The notes: generated by a model not told the origin, from the letters alone. Positions 1 to 8,653 are shown, counted from the first letter of the stretch. The stretch: DNA of 64,000 nt from Streptomyces termitum (GCF_014650175.1 NZ_BMUL01000011.1:187841-251840); one strand, 5' to 3'. A program made the numbers and translations.

Positions 1-175
1 AGCGGGAGCCCTTCACGTCGCAGCCGACCTGCACGACCGTCGTCACGCCGACGGCGGCGGCCTTCTCCAGCGCCTCCTCGACGGTGCCGGACTGCATGTC
101 CAGGTGGGTGTGCGAGTCCGCGACCTCCACGAGGAGGGGTTCGGGCAGCGGCGGCGGGGCGTCCTTGGCACTCAT
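1..175 (-). CDS. tatD: TatD family metal-dependent DNase, N-terminal part only
   Basis: The first 58 codons run off the left edge of the window. The start ATG is at 175. The N-terminus contains the metal-binding DSHTHLD motif (about residues 20-26) followed by a helix rich in A/E and a VTTVVQVG strand, which is the opening beta-alpha unit of the TatD TIM barrel. TatD enzymes are two-metal 3'-5' DNases/RNases of the cytoplasm. The second His and the Glu/Asp ligands lie outside the window, so activity cannot be judged. The next gene on this strand (ending at 237) is 61 bp upstream, so co-transcription is possible. Confidence 0.9.
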   Translation of the reverse strand, partial: MSAKDAPPPLPEPLLVEVADSHTHLDMQSGTVEEALEKAAAVGVTTVVQVGCDVKGSR

Positions 176-236
176 GGCCCCGATCGTACGAGGCGCCGGG
201 GCGCCCCGTACGGGGCCGGGGCGGGCCGCCGGCGGT

Positions 237-659
237 TCAGCGGCGCGACCGGAAGGGGTGCAGCAGGTCCGACAGGTGCCAGTGGTGCGGCACCGGCGGG
301 GTCTCGCCGCCCGCCGGTTCCGTCAGCTCCTGCCCGATGGGACCGGCCGCGCCCACCGGCGGGGCCTCCTTGGCGGGGTGCCCGTGGTGCTCCATGGACG
401 CGATCAGGTCGAGCACGGTGGACACCTGCCCCGCGCGCATGATGCGCACGACGTGCCCGCCGCAGTTCATGCAGGTCGGATTCGAGAGCGGCGAGGGAAC
501 CCGCTCCCCGTCCGCCTTGTAGACGACGAACGCGGCTCCGCGCGCGTCGGTGTGGTGCTCGATCTCGTAGGACTGCTCCCAGCCGTAGCCGCACCTCATG
601 CAGGCGAAGGCGTACGCCTCATGGACGACGGGCGTTCCGGTGCCGGTGGTCTCGCTCAT
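237..659 (-). CDS. Conserved actinobacterial zinc-ribbon protein, function unknown
   Basis: A 140-residue soluble protein with two CxxC pairs: CMRCGYGW near residue 20 and CMNCGGHVVRI near residue 62. They can fold as a zinc ribbon. The C-terminal third is Pro/Gly-rich and ends in a basic FRSRR tail. There is no signal peptide or membrane segment. The ATG at 659 is preceded by a good Shine-Dalgarno (GAGAGGAGC). A perfect 17-bp palindrome lies directly upstream (672-688). I recognise it as a protein common in Streptomyces but know no function. Zinc binding is inferred only from the cysteines. Confidence 0.8.
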   Translation of the reverse strand: MSETTGTGTPVVHEAYAFACMRCGYGWEQSYEIEHHTDARGAAFVVYKADGERVPSPLSNPTCMNCGGHVVRIMRAGQVSTVLDLIASMEHHGHPAKEAPPVGAAGPIGQELTEPAGGETPPVPHHWHLSDLLHPFRSRR

Positions 660-671
660 GCCCAGCTCCTC

Positions 672-688
672 TCCACTGGTCCAGTGGA
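672..688 (-). promoter_or_regulatory. Perfect palindrome upstream of the zinc-ribbon gene
   Basis: TCCACTGG-T-CCAGTGGA is an 8-bp perfect inverted repeat around one central base, ending 12 bp upstream of the ATG at 659 and abutting the ribosome-binding site. The position fits an operator or a translation-blocking hairpin. No known regulator motif is recognised. Confidence 0.4.
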
Positions 689-830
689 CGCCTTTTCGGG
701 CCGGAGCGCATCAGCACGGAGAAAACCATGGAGGGACCGTGGAGGGCTTTTTGGCGTTCCCTTGCCAACCGCCCGGGAGCGATTCCCGACGCCGGTTCCG
801 GCTTTGCCTTCCAGGTTAGTCCTTTACCTT

Positions 831-1700
831 TTACGGGGCCTTTCCGCTGCTTTCTCCCTGCGCGTTCTTTGCCGCGACGACGGCATCGAACACCTCCCGC
901 TTGGGCAGGCCCGCGTCGGCGGCGACGGCCGCGATCGCCTCCTTGCGCCGCTCCCCCGCCTCCTCGCGCACCCGCACCCTGCGCACCAGCTCGGCCGCGT
1001 CCAGTTCCTCGGGGCCGGTCTCGGGGGCGCCCTCGACGACGACGGTGATCTCGCCGCGCACGCCGTCCTTCGCCCAGACCGCGAGCTCGCCCAGCGGGCC
1101 CCGCCTGACCTCCTCGTACGTCTTGGTCAGCTCCCGGCAGACGGCGGCCCGGCGGTCCGCGCCGAACACCTCGGCCATCGCGGCGAGCGTGTCGTCGACC
1201 CGGTGCGGCGCCTCGAAGTAGACGAGGGTGCGCCGCTCGGCCGCGACCTCCCGCAGCCGGCCCAGCCGCTCCCCCGCCTTCCTCGGCAGGAAGCCCTCGA
1301 AGCAGAAGCGGTCCACGGGGAGCCCGGACAGGGCGAGCGCGGTGAGCACGGCGGACGGGCCGGGCACGGCGGTGACCTTGATGTCCCGCTCGACGGCGGC
1401 GGCGACCAGCCGGTAGCCGGGGTCGGAGACGGACGGCATGCCCGCGTCGGTGACCAGCAGCACCCGGGCCCCGCCGGCCAGCGCCTCGACCAGCTCGGGC
1501 GTGCGGGCCGACTCGTTGCCCTCGAAGTAGGAGACCACCCGGCCGGTGGTGTGCACGCCGAGCGCGCGGGTCAGCCCGCGCAGCCGTCGGGTGTCCTCGG
1601 CGGCGACGACGTCCGCGCGCTCCAGCTCGGCGGCGAGCCGGGGCGGGGCGTCCGCGATGTCGCCGATGGGGGTGCCTGCGAGTACCAGCGTTCCTGTCAC
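831..1700 (-). CDS. rsmI: 16S rRNA (cytidine1402-2'-O)-methyltransferase RsmI
   Basis: SAM-dependent tetrapyrrole-methylase-fold enzyme that 2'-O-methylates C1402 in the decoding centre of 16S rRNA. The N-terminus reads TGTLVLAGTPIGDIAD, the first glycine-rich loop. The family signature VTDAGMPSVSDPGYRLV follows around residue 85, and PGPSAVLTAL around residue 115 completes the cofactor site. I chose the GTG at 1700 (289 aa) because GGGAGGA lies 8 nt upstream and homologues begin at this point; an upstream ATG at 1751 would add an unlikely Arg/Gly-rich extension. The gene diverges from pmt. Confidence 0.95.
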   Translation of the reverse strand: MTGTLVLAGTPIGDIADAPPRLAAELERADVVAAEDTRRLRGLTRALGVHTTGRVVSYFEGNESARTPELVEALAGGARVLLVTDAGMPSVSDPGYRLVAAAVERDIKVTAVPGPSAVLTALALSGLPVDRFCFEGFLPRKAGERLGRLREVAAERRTLVYFEAPHRVDDTLAAMAEVFGADRRAAVCRELTKTYEEVRRGPLGELAVWAKDGVRGEITVVVEGAPETGPEELDAAELVRRVRVREEAGERRKEAIAAVAADAGLPKREVFDAVVAAKNAQGESSGKAP

Positions 1701-1896
1701 GCCCCCATCCTCCCAGGAGCGGCCCCCGGACCGCCCCCGCCGGGTCGGCACGCGCGTGCGCCCGCGTGGAAGGGTGCCGGGACGGACGCCGGGGCCGTAC
1801 GAAAAAAGGGGGACGGAACGGACCCGACCCGCCGGTAGGGTGGGCGGACTCGGGCGCCGCCCCGCCCGGACAGGCGACGCGCACAGAAGCAGTCCC

Positions 1897-1902
1897 TACG
1901 AT
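1897..1902 (+). promoter_or_regulatory. -10 element (TACGAT) of a likely leaderless pmt transcript
   Basis: TACGAT is followed by exactly six bases and then the GTG start of pmt at 1909. Transcription would therefore begin at or next to the start codon. No Shine-Dalgarno is present. The same arrangement recurs at seven other genes in this window. Confidence 0.6.
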
Positions 1903-1908
1903 GGCGCG

Positions 1909-3666
1909 GTGACCCGTACCGCACCCGAGGCCCTGGAGGGCCAGCACTCCACGGCCCCGCCCGCGGCCGAGCCCCCTTCGTGGCAGCTCCGGCTGCGGCG
2001 CTTCGGCTACCGCCCGCCCGCCGCCGGCACCCTCGCCCTCGGCACCCGGGACCGGCTCGATCCGCCCTACACCCGGCCGTCGCCGCGGGTGACGGCGCTG
2101 CTCGGGCTCGGCCCGGCCGCCGCCGACCGGCTGTGGCGGCTGTCCGCGTGGGGCGGCCCGCTGCTGGTGGCGGCGATCGCGGGCGTGCTCAGGTTCTGGA
2201 ACCTGGGCAAGCCGCACGCGGTGATATTCGACGAGACGTACTACGCCAAGGACGCGTGGGCCCTGGTCAACCGGGGCTACGAGGGGGCGTGGCCCAAGGA
2301 CATCGACAAGACGATCCTCAAGGATCCCGGCTCGGTCCTCATCCCCACCGACCCGGGCTACGTCGTCCACCCGCCCATGGGCAAGTGGGTCATCGGCCTC
2401 GGCGAGAAGATCTTCGGCTTCGAGCCGTTCGGCTGGCGGTTCATGGTGGCGCTGCTCGGGACGCTCTCCGTCCTGATGCTGTGCCGGATCGGCCGCCGCC
2501 TCTTCCGCTCCACCTTCCTCGGCTGCCTGGCGGGCCTGCTGCTCGCCGTGGACGGCCTGCACTTCGTGATGAGCCGCACGGCCCTGCTCGACCAGGTGCT
2601 GATGTTCTTCGTGCTGGCCGCGTTCGGCTGCCTGATCCTGGACCGCGACCGGTCCCGGCGCAGACTGGCGGCCGCGCTGCCGGTGGACGAGGAGGGGGTG
2701 CTGCGGCCGGACGCGGAGATCGCGGAGACGCTGCGGCTGGGCTGGCGGCCGTGGCGGATCGCGGCCGGCGTGATGCTGGGCCTCGCGGCGGGCACCAAGT
2801 GGAACGGCCTGTACGTGATGGCCGCCTTCGGCCTGATGACGGTCCTGTGGGACATCGGCGCCCGGCGCACGGCCGGCGCGGTCCGCCCGTACCTGTCGGT
2901 GCTGAAGAAGGACCTGGTGCCGGCGTTCGTGTCGGTGGTGCCGGTGGCGATCGCCACGTACCTGGCGACCTGGTCGGGCTGGCTCGCCACCGACAACGGC
3001 TACTTCCGCACCTGGGCCGCGAAGCAGGACGCGATGCCGAACGGCGGCGGCTTCTGGTCGTGGCTGCCGGAGTGGCTGCGGAGCCTGTGGCACTACGAGT
3101 ACGGGGTGTACCAGTTCCACGTGGGGCTCACCTCGCCCCACACGTACGAGTCGAACCCCTGGTCCTGGATCGTCCTCGGCCGCCCCGTCTCCTACTTCTA
3201 CGAGTCCCCCGCGCCCGGCACCGCCGGCTGCCCGGCCTCCGCGAAGGAGAAGTGCGCCCAGGAGATCCTCGCCCTCGGCACCCCGCTGCTGTGGTGGGCC
3301 GCCTGCTTCGCCCTCCTGTACGTCCTCTGGCGCTGGGCCTTCCGCCGCGACTGGCGGGCCGGCGCGATCGCCTGCGCGGTCGCGGCGGGCTGGGTCCCCT
3401 GGTTCCTGTACCAGGAGCGCACGATCTTCCTCTTCTACGCCGTCGTCTTCGTCCCCTACCTGTGCCTGGCGGTGGCGATGATGACCGGCGCGATCATCGG
3501 CCCCAAGGGCTCCTCGGAACGCCGCCGCACCTTCGGCGCGGTGGCCGCCGGCTGCCTGGTCCTCCTGATCGTCTGGAACTTCATCTACTTCTGGCCCATC
3601 TACACGGCCACCCCGATCCCGCTGGAGGACTGGCGGGCCCGGATGTGGCTGGACACCTGGGTCTAG
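1909..3666 (+). CDS. pmt: Protein O-mannosyltransferase (dolichyl-phosphate-mannose family, GT39)
   Basis: A 585-residue polytopic membrane enzyme that transfers mannose from polyprenyl-phosphate-mannose to Ser/Thr of exported proteins; in Streptomyces coelicolor the homologue is needed for phage phiC31 infection. The catalytic acidic pair is in VIFDETYYAKDAW (D108-E109), in the first external loop after a membrane helix near residues 80-98. About ten further hydrophobic segments follow, with the conserved HPPMGKW loop. The GTG at 1909 is chosen because homologues start with a short hydrophilic leader and a TACGAT -10 sits six bases upstream. A strong terminator follows the stop. Confidence 0.95.
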   Translation: MTRTAPEALEGQHSTAPPAAEPPSWQLRLRRFGYRPPAAGTLALGTRDRLDPPYTRPSPRVTALLGLGPAAADRLWRLSAWGGPLLVAAIAGVLRFWNLGKPHAVIFDETYYAKDAWALVNRGYEGAWPKDIDKTILKDPGSVLIPTDPGYVVHPPMGKWVIGLGEKIFGFEPFGWRFMVALLGTLSVLMLCRIGRRLFRSTFLGCLAGLLLAVDGLHFVMSRTALLDQVLMFFVLAAFGCLILDRDRSRRRLAAALPVDEEGVLRPDAEIAETLRLGWRPWRIAAGVMLGLAAGTKWNGLYVMAAFGLMTVLWDIGARRTAGAVRPYLSVLKKDLVPAFVSVVPVAIATYLATWSGWLATDNGYFRTWAAKQDAMPNGGGFWSWLPEWLRSLWHYEYGVYQFHVGLTSPHTYESNPWSWIVLGRPVSYFYESPAPGTAGCPASAKEKCAQEILALGTPLLWWAACFALLYVLWRWAFRRDWRAGAIACAVAAGWVPWFLYQERTIFLFYAVVFVPYLCLAVAMMTGAIIGPKGSSERRRTFGAVAAGCLVLLIVWNFIYFWPIYTATPIPLEDWRARMWLDTWV

Positions 3667-3682
3667 CGGGGCGGACATGACG

Positions 3683-3711
3683 AGGGGGCGCGACCGATGG
3701 TCGCGCCCCCT
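3683..3711 (+). terminator. Intrinsic-type hairpin terminator of pmt
   Basis: A perfect 13-bp stem (3683-3695 with 3699-3711) around a GAT loop begins 16 nt after the pmt stop. No long T-tract follows, as is usual in Streptomyces. Confidence 0.8.
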
Positions 3712-4222
3712 CTGCCGTCTGCGGTGAGCGCCGGTGGGCGCCGTCGCAGGAAGCCGAGAAAGGCCCGGACCGTGGTCGCGAAGCCGGGCGGGGCCGTCGT
3801 CAGGGCATGCGGGGCATCCTGGCGGTGCGAGGGCGGGTGCTCACTCGATGGGGTGAAATGCGGGGTCCGGTCTTCGGGGGGTGTTCTGTGCCGCTCACCT
3901 GCGGGTTCTCCGTGCGTCCTCGTCCCCGGGCGGGGGAATCGTTCCTTTCCTCCGCCTTCGGGCCCGGGCCGGGGCGTCCCGGGTCCGCTTGATGCGGGCG
4001 GGCGGTTGCGGTTATCTCACTCTCCGTGTGGCGGTTTCGTGACCCGACATCCGTGGCCGCCACACACTTCTCCGCCCCGCCTTCCCCGTGCGCGCCCCGG
4101 GGTCAAGCCCTCGCGGGGGGCGAGAATCGGTCTCTCTCCTGTCTCGTTCGCCCCTTGATCCTCGACAGTCGTCTCGAACGGCTGCTTGACTCGTGGGTCC
4201 ACACGGGGAGGGGAACGCAGTC
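3712..4222 (+). promoter_or_regulatory. Non-coding region with probable promoter for the PBP gene
   Basis: About 510 bp without a convincing gene. TTGATG (3989-3994), 17 bp, then TTATCT (4012-4017) is a plausible housekeeping-type promoter. It would give a leader of roughly 200 nt before the ATG at 4223. Small open frames here lack ribosome sites and codon bias. A purine-rich ribosome site (GGGGAGGGG) precedes the ATG. Confidence 0.4.
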
Positions 4223-5860
4223 ATGCGCAGTGGAGCGAAGGTCGCGATCGTCGGGGGCGTGTTCGTCGTCGTCGCGGGCGGCGTCGGATACGGGGGCTAC
4301 AACCTCTGGAACGGAGTGACCGGGGGGTCCTCCGACGTCGGGACGAAGGAGGCCGGGGCGCCCAGGAGCGGGCCGGTGACGCTGGAGGAGGTCACCGGCA
4401 CCGCGCGGGACTTCCTCGCCGCCTGGGCCGCGGGGGAGGCCGACCGGGCGGGGCAGTTGACGAACGATCCGGTGACGGCGGGCCCCGCGATCGCCGCGTA
4501 CAAGGAGGGGGCGGGGGTCTCCCAGGCGGTGATCACGCCGGGGACGCCGACGGGGACGACCGTGCCGTTCACCGTGAAGGCCACGCTCACCCATGACGGC
4601 GTGTCGAAGCCGTGGACGTACGCCTCCCAACTCACCGTCGTACGGGGCGAGTCGACCGGCCGGCCGCTGGTGCGGTGGGCTCCGGCCGTCCTGCACCCGA
4701 AGCTGACGGCCGGCGCGACGCTGCGGACCGGCACGGCGAAGACCCCGCCGGTCAAGGCCGTCGACCACGAGGGCGTCGAGCTGTCCCCGGAGAAGTACCC
4801 CTCGCTCGCCCCCGTCCTGGACGCGCTGCGCCAGCGGTACGGCGACAAGGCGGGCGGCCGGGCGGGCGTGGAGACCTGGATCGAGCGCGCCGACGGCACG
4901 CCGACCAGCACCCTCGTCGTCCTCTCCGCCGGCAAGCCCGGCGAGCTGAGGACGACGATCGACGCGGGCGTGCAGGCGGCGGCGGAGAAGGCGGTGAAAG
5001 CGTACGGAACGGCGGCCGTCACCGCGATCGAGCCGTCGACGGGCGCGATACGGGCGGTCGCCAACAGCCCCGCCACCGGCTTCAACACGGCCTTCGAGGG
5101 CGGGCAGGCCCCCGGCTCCACGATGAAGATCGTGACGGCGGCGATGATGATGCGGTACGGGATCGCCGGGCCGAACACGGCGGTGGAGTGTCCGGCGACC
5201 GTGCCGTGGGACGGCTACACCTTCCGGAACCTGAACAATTTCACCACCACGGGCAACCTCACCAACGCCTTCGCCCGGTCCTGCAACACCGCCTTCATCA
5301 AGGCGATCACGCCCCTCAAGGCCAAGGGCGTCTACAACACGGCGCTCGGCGACACCGCCCGCAAGTGGTTCGGCATCGGCGCGACGTGGTCGATCGGCGT
5401 GCGGACCACGGACGGCTCCGTGCCCGAGTCCAGCGGCACCGAGACCGCCGCCTCGTACATCGGGCAGGGCCGCATCACCATGAACGCGCTCAACATGGCG
5501 TCCATCTCGGCGACCGTGAAGGACGGCGGCTTCAAGCAGCCCTACCTGGTCCCCCGGGACCTCGACGGGCGCGAGTTCGCCACGGCCGAGCGGCTGCCGG
5601 GCGACGTCGCCAGCGGGCTGCGGACGCTGATGCGGGCCGCCGCCACCTCCTCCGCCGGCACGGCGACCGAGGCGATGGCCTCCGTCCCGAGCCCGAAGGG
5701 CGCCAAGACCGGCTCGGCCGAGGTCAACAACCAGGCCACCTCGAACAGCTGGTTCACCGGCTACTCCGGCGACCTCGCGGCGGCGGCCGTCGTCGACTCC
5801 GGCGGCCACGGCGGCGACGCGGCGGGCAAGGTGGTGGCGACGGTCCTGAAGGCAAGCTGA
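4223..5860 (+). CDS. Penicillin-binding protein with MecA_N (NTF2-like) domain and transpeptidase domain
   Basis: A 545-residue class B-type D,D-transpeptidase that cross-links peptidoglycan outside the membrane. It has one N-terminal membrane anchor (about residues 6-28), an NTF2-like MecA_N region (about 55-165), a short linker domain, and a penicillin-binding transpeptidase domain. All three catalytic motifs are intact: STMK at 299-302 (acyl-ester serine), SCN at 353-355 and KTG at 495-497. The SCN variant replaces the usual SxN middle residue with Cys. The ATG at 4223 is preferred over upstream in-frame codons because the GGGGAGGGG site and the MRSGAK n-region precede the helix. MecA_N proteins are often beta-lactam tolerant, but resistance is not demonstrated here. 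Confidence 0.95.
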   Translation: MRSGAKVAIVGGVFVVVAGGVGYGGYNLWNGVTGGSSDVGTKEAGAPRSGPVTLEEVTGTARDFLAAWAAGEADRAGQLTNDPVTAGPAIAAYKEGAGVSQAVITPGTPTGTTVPFTVKATLTHDGVSKPWTYASQLTVVRGESTGRPLVRWAPAVLHPKLTAGATLRTGTAKTPPVKAVDHEGVELSPEKYPSLAPVLDALRQRYGDKAGGRAGVETWIERADGTPTSTLVVLSAGKPGELRTTIDAGVQAAAEKAVKAYGTAAVTAIEPSTGAIRAVANSPATGFNTAFEGGQAPGSTMKIVTAAMMMRYGIAGPNTAVECPATVPWDGYTFRNLNNFTTTGNLTNAFARSCNTAFIKAITPLKAKGVYNTALGDTARKWFGIGATWSIGVRTTDGSVPESSGTETAASYIGQGRITMNALNMASISATVKDGGFKQPYLVPRDLDGREFATAERLPGDVASGLRTLMRAAATSSAGTATEAMASVPSPKGAKTGSAEVNNQATSNSWFTGYSGDLAAAAVVDSGGHGGDAAGKVVATVLKAS

Positions 5861-5922
5861 CCCGCGCGGGAGGACGGGGTCCGGGGAGCGGAAAGCCATC
5901 GCACGCCCCCGGCGCCCGCCGC

Positions 5923-5928
5923 TACGGT
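5923..5928 (+). promoter_or_regulatory. -10 element (TACGGT) of a likely leaderless transcript
   Basis: TACGGT is followed by six bases and the ATG at 5935. No ribosome-binding site is seen. Confidence 0.55.
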
Positions 5929-5934
5929 GCGGGC

Positions 5935-6435
5935 ATGACGACCGACGCCACCCCGGCCCCCTCCCCCGCCCACCCCCTCTTCGCCGCCGCCCTGGCCGAC
6001 CTCGGCCTCGACGTCGAGGTCCGCCGCTTCCCCGACGAGACCCGCACCGCGCAGCAGGCCGCCGACGCGATCGGCTGCGCGGTCTCCGAGATCGTCAAGT
6101 CCCTGATCTTCGCCGCCGACGGGGTGCCCGTGCTGGTCCTGATGGACGGCTCGTCCCGGGTCGACGTCGAGCGGGTGCGGGAGGCGCTGGGCGCGACGGA
6201 GGTCACCCGCGCCGACGCCCGCGTCGTCCGCGAGACCACCGGCTACGCCATCGGCGGCGTGCCGCCCTTCGGCCACCGCACCCGGACCCGCGTCCTCGCC
6301 GACGAGGCCCTCCTCGACCACCCCCTCGTCTGGGCCGCCGCCGGCACCCCCCACTCGGTCTTCGCCCTCCCCCCGAAGGACCTGATCACCCACGCGAACG
6401 CCACCCTCACGGACCTCCGCGAACGCACGGCGTGA
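5935..6435 (+). CDS. YbaK/EbsC family protein (aminoacyl-tRNA deacylase-like)
   Basis: A 166-residue single-domain protein of the YbaK/ProRS-INS fold. Members hydrolyse mischarged aminoacyl-tRNAs such as Cys- or Ala-tRNAPro. Diagnostic stretches are the AAD-IGC segment, EIVKSLIF with the invariant Lys (about residue 61), VLVLMDGSSRVD, and GYAIGGVPPFGH (about residues 101-112), which lines the active pocket. Length matches the family. No RNA-binding extra domain is present, so it would act in trans. Substrate specificity cannot be assigned. It is expressed from its own predicted leaderless promoter. Confidence 0.9.
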   Translation: MTTDATPAPSPAHPLFAAALADLGLDVEVRRFPDETRTAQQAADAIGCAVSEIVKSLIFAADGVPVLVLMDGSSRVDVERVREALGATEVTRADARVVRETTGYAIGGVPPFGHRTRTRVLADEALLDHPLVWAAAGTPHSVFALPPKDLITHANATLTDLRERTA

Positions 6436-6533
6436 CCCCACCGGCACCCCGGGAGCCCCGGTGACCGCCGCCTACGAGCGGCTGCGGGGCCGGGGGTTCA
6501 CGGGGCGGCTGGTGGCCGGGGCCTGAGTTCGGG

Positions 6534-7277
6534 TCAGTGGTCGCCCACGATCTCGCGGAAGTGGGTGTGGACGGCGAGGAGGCCGCCGTCGACGCGGAGG
6601 GTGGTGCCGGTGATCCAGGAGGCGTCGGGGGAGGCGAGGAAGGCGACGGCGGCGGCGATGTCGTCGGGGGTGCCGACGCGGCCGAGGGGGTAGGCGCGGG
6701 CGGCGAGGGCGGCGAGTTCGGGTTCCTTGCCGGCCCAGGCGGGGGTGGCGATGGTGCCGGGGTTGATCTGGTTGACGCGGACGCCGAGCGGGGCCGCCTC
6801 GCCGGCGAGGGTGCGGGTGAAGGAGCCCAGGGCGGCCTTCGCGGCGCTGTAGGCGTGGTCGCCGAAGTCGGCCTCGGCGTTGACCGAGCCGATGGTGACG
6901 ACCGAGCCGGCGCCGTCGGCCGCGGCCAGGTGCGGGAGGGCGGCGCGGGCGCAGCGGACGGCGCCGAGGAGGGTGCCGTCGAGCTGGCGGCGCCAGTTCT
7001 CGCCGGGGTCGTCGACGAAGGGGACGAAGGCGTTGTTGACGAGGGTGTGGAGGGCGGGGAGGCCGGCGAAGAGGGTCTCGACCGCCGCCGCGTCGGTGAT
7101 GTCGAGGCGGTGCGGGACCGCGCCGGGCAGGTCGGCGGCGACCCGCTTCGCCGCCTCCTAGTCGATGTCCGTGACGAGGACCCGCGCGCCCTCCGCCGCG
7201 AGCCGCCGGGCGGTCGCCGCGCCGATGCCGCTGCCCGCGCCCGTGATCAGTGCCGTCTGTCCGTCGAAGCGCTTCAT
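6534..7277 (-). pseudogene. SDR family oxidoreductase interrupted by an in-frame TAG
   Basis: Read through, this is a complete 247-codon classical short-chain dehydrogenase. It has the cofactor motif TGAGSGIG near residue 13, an acidic strand VTDID, LVNNA (residues that are normally NNAG), a catalytic Ser region SVVTIGSVN, and YSAAK, the catalytic Tyr/Lys pair. Codon 40 is TAG (7158-7160) directly after VTDID, with the frame otherwise intact on both sides. A product starting downstream would lack the Rossmann glycine motif. It starts 8 bp after the serine-hydrolase stop, suggesting a former operon. It could be a genuine nonsense mutation or a sequencing error (CAG or GAG would restore it). 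Confidence 0.85.
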
Positions 7278-7285
7278 GCGCCCCA

Positions 7286-8653
7286 TCAGAGCAAAGACTT
7301 GACCGCCTTCACCAGGGCCTGGGCGCGCGGATCCGCCGTGACCGTCTTCCGCATGCCGTTGGTGACGTAGGCGAAGGCGGTGCCGGACTCGGGGTCGGCG
7401 AAGGCGAGGGAGCCGCCGCGGCCGGGGTGGCCGAAGGAGGTGGGGCCGAGGAGCGGGCAGGCGGGGCCGTGCAGCATGAAGCCGGGGCCGAAGCGGGTGC
7501 CGACCAGGAGGACCCGGTCGGGTCCCGCGGACTCCTCGGTGCGGGCGAGGGTGAGGGTGGCGGGGGCGAAGAGGCGGGGGCCGCCGTCGGGGAGCGGGGC
7601 GAGGGTGGCCGCGTAGAAGCGGGAGAGGGAGCGGGCGGTGGCGATGCCGGCCGAGGCGGGGAGTTCGGCCGCCCGGTAGGCCGGGTCGTTCTCGTCGGGG
7701 GCGGGGTCGATGACGGCGAAGGCGCGGCGGGTGAGCGAGTCCGGGTTCGCGTACGCCTCGGTCACCGAGCGCTTGGCGCGCAGCCGGAGCGCGCCCGCCT
7801 CCTCGGGGGCGTCCACGGGGGCGATCCGGCCCACCCGGTGGGCCTGGGCGGCGGGCAGGCCGATCCACAGGTCGAGGCCGAGCGGGGCGGCGATCTCCTC
7901 GGCGGTCCAGCGGCCGAGGGTGCGGCCGGTGACGCGGTGGACGAGGGCGGAGAGGAGCAGGCCGAAGGTGTGGGCGTGGTAGCCGTGGTCGGTGCCGGGT
8001 TCCCAGGCGGGGGCCTGGGTGGCGAGGGCGGCTCCGGCGGCCTCCGGGTCGGCGGCCTCGGCGAGGCTCAGGGGCCGGTCGAGGACGGGGAGCCCGGCCC
8101 GGTGCGCGAGGAGCTGCCGTACCGTCACCCGCTCCTTGCCCGCGGTCTTGAACTCGGGCCAGTACGCGGCCACCGGGGCGTCCAGGTCGAGCAGTCCGCG
8201 CTGGTGGAGCAGGAGCGGGACGGTCGCCGCGATGCCCTTGGTGGCGGAGCGGACGACCTGCGCGGTGTCCTCGGCCCAGGGAGCCGCGGCGGCGGGACCG
8301 GGAGCCGTGGGGATCGTGCCGCCGGGGCCGGGGGCCGTACCGCCGTAAGCGGGGTCCGGAGCGCCCGGGCCGGGGGGCGTACCGCCGGAACCAGAGCCCG
8401 TGCCGCCGGGACCAGGGTCCGTACCGCCGGAACCAAAGGCCGTGCCGCCCGGGCCGGAGGCCGTACCGGCGGGGTCCTGGGCCGGGGTGTCGGCGTCGCG
8501 GGTGCCCGCCCACAGGTCGACGACCTTCGTGCCGTCGTGGTGCACGGCGACGGCCGCGCCGCGCTCGCCGCGCTGCTCGAAGTTGCGGCGGAACGCGTCC
8601 GCGACCGGTTCCCAGCCCGGTGCCACCGTGCCCTGGACGTCCACCCGACCCAC
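7286..8653 (-). CDS. Serine hydrolase of the beta-lactamase/esterase (class C-like, EstB/LipE) family
   Basis: A 455-residue cytoplasmic protein of the beta-lactamase fold. The SATK tetrad (in VVRSATKGIA) provides the nucleophile and general base. A Tyr-containing YHAHTFG segment and a C-terminal HPGRGG motif replace the KTG of true beta-lactamases, as in EstB-type esterases. Between DADT and WAEDT of the N-terminal strand region lies an insertion of about 60 residues made of GGTxxG[PS] heptads (see the repeat). The GTG at 8653 follows AAAGGAT and reads directly into the conserved GWEPVADAFRRNF. Probable substrate: small esters or beta-lactams, unknown. Confidence 0.9.
   Translation of the reverse strand: MGRVDVQGTVAPGWEPVADAFRRNFEQRGERGAAVAVHHDGTKVVDLWAGTRDADTPAQDPAGTASGPGGTAFGSGGTDPGPGGTGSGSGGTPPGPGAPDPAYGGTAPGPGGTIPTAPGPAAAAPWAEDTAQVVRSATKGIAATVPLLLHQRGLLDLDAPVAAYWPEFKTAGKERVTVRQLLAHRAGLPVLDRPLSLAEAADPEAAGAALATQAPAWEPGTDHGYHAHTFGLLLSALVHRVTGRTLGRWTAEEIAAPLGLDLWIGLPAAQAHRVGRIAPVDAPEEAGALRLRAKRSVTEAYANPDSLTRRAFAVIDPAPDENDPAYRAAELPASAGIATARSLSRFYAATLAPLPDGGPRLFAPATLTLARTEESAGPDRVLLVGTRFGPGFMLHGPACPLLGPTSFGHPGRGGSLAFADPESGTAFAYVTNGMRKTVTADPRAQALVKAVKSLL
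8290..8480 (-). repeat. 21-bp tandem repeats encoding GGTxxG[PS] heptads inside the serine hydrolase
   Basis: Successive 21-bp units of the type GTACCGCCGGAACC plus seven variable bases run through this region of the coding sequence. They give seven or so Gly-Gly-Thr heptapeptides. The array keeps frame and lies in a surface insertion between conserved blocks, so it looks like slippage or recombination-driven expansion. Confidence 0.75.

Noticed and set aside
619..3678. 1019-codon open frame on the minus strand
   Set aside because: It is the antisense shadow of rsmI and pmt; Arg/Gly/Pro-rich with no domain, while the genes on this stretch have clear family motifs.
7158..7160. Amber codon as pyrrolysine or programmed readthrough
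   Set aside because: No reason to expect pyrrolysine in Streptomyces, and the codon is not in an active-site or special context.
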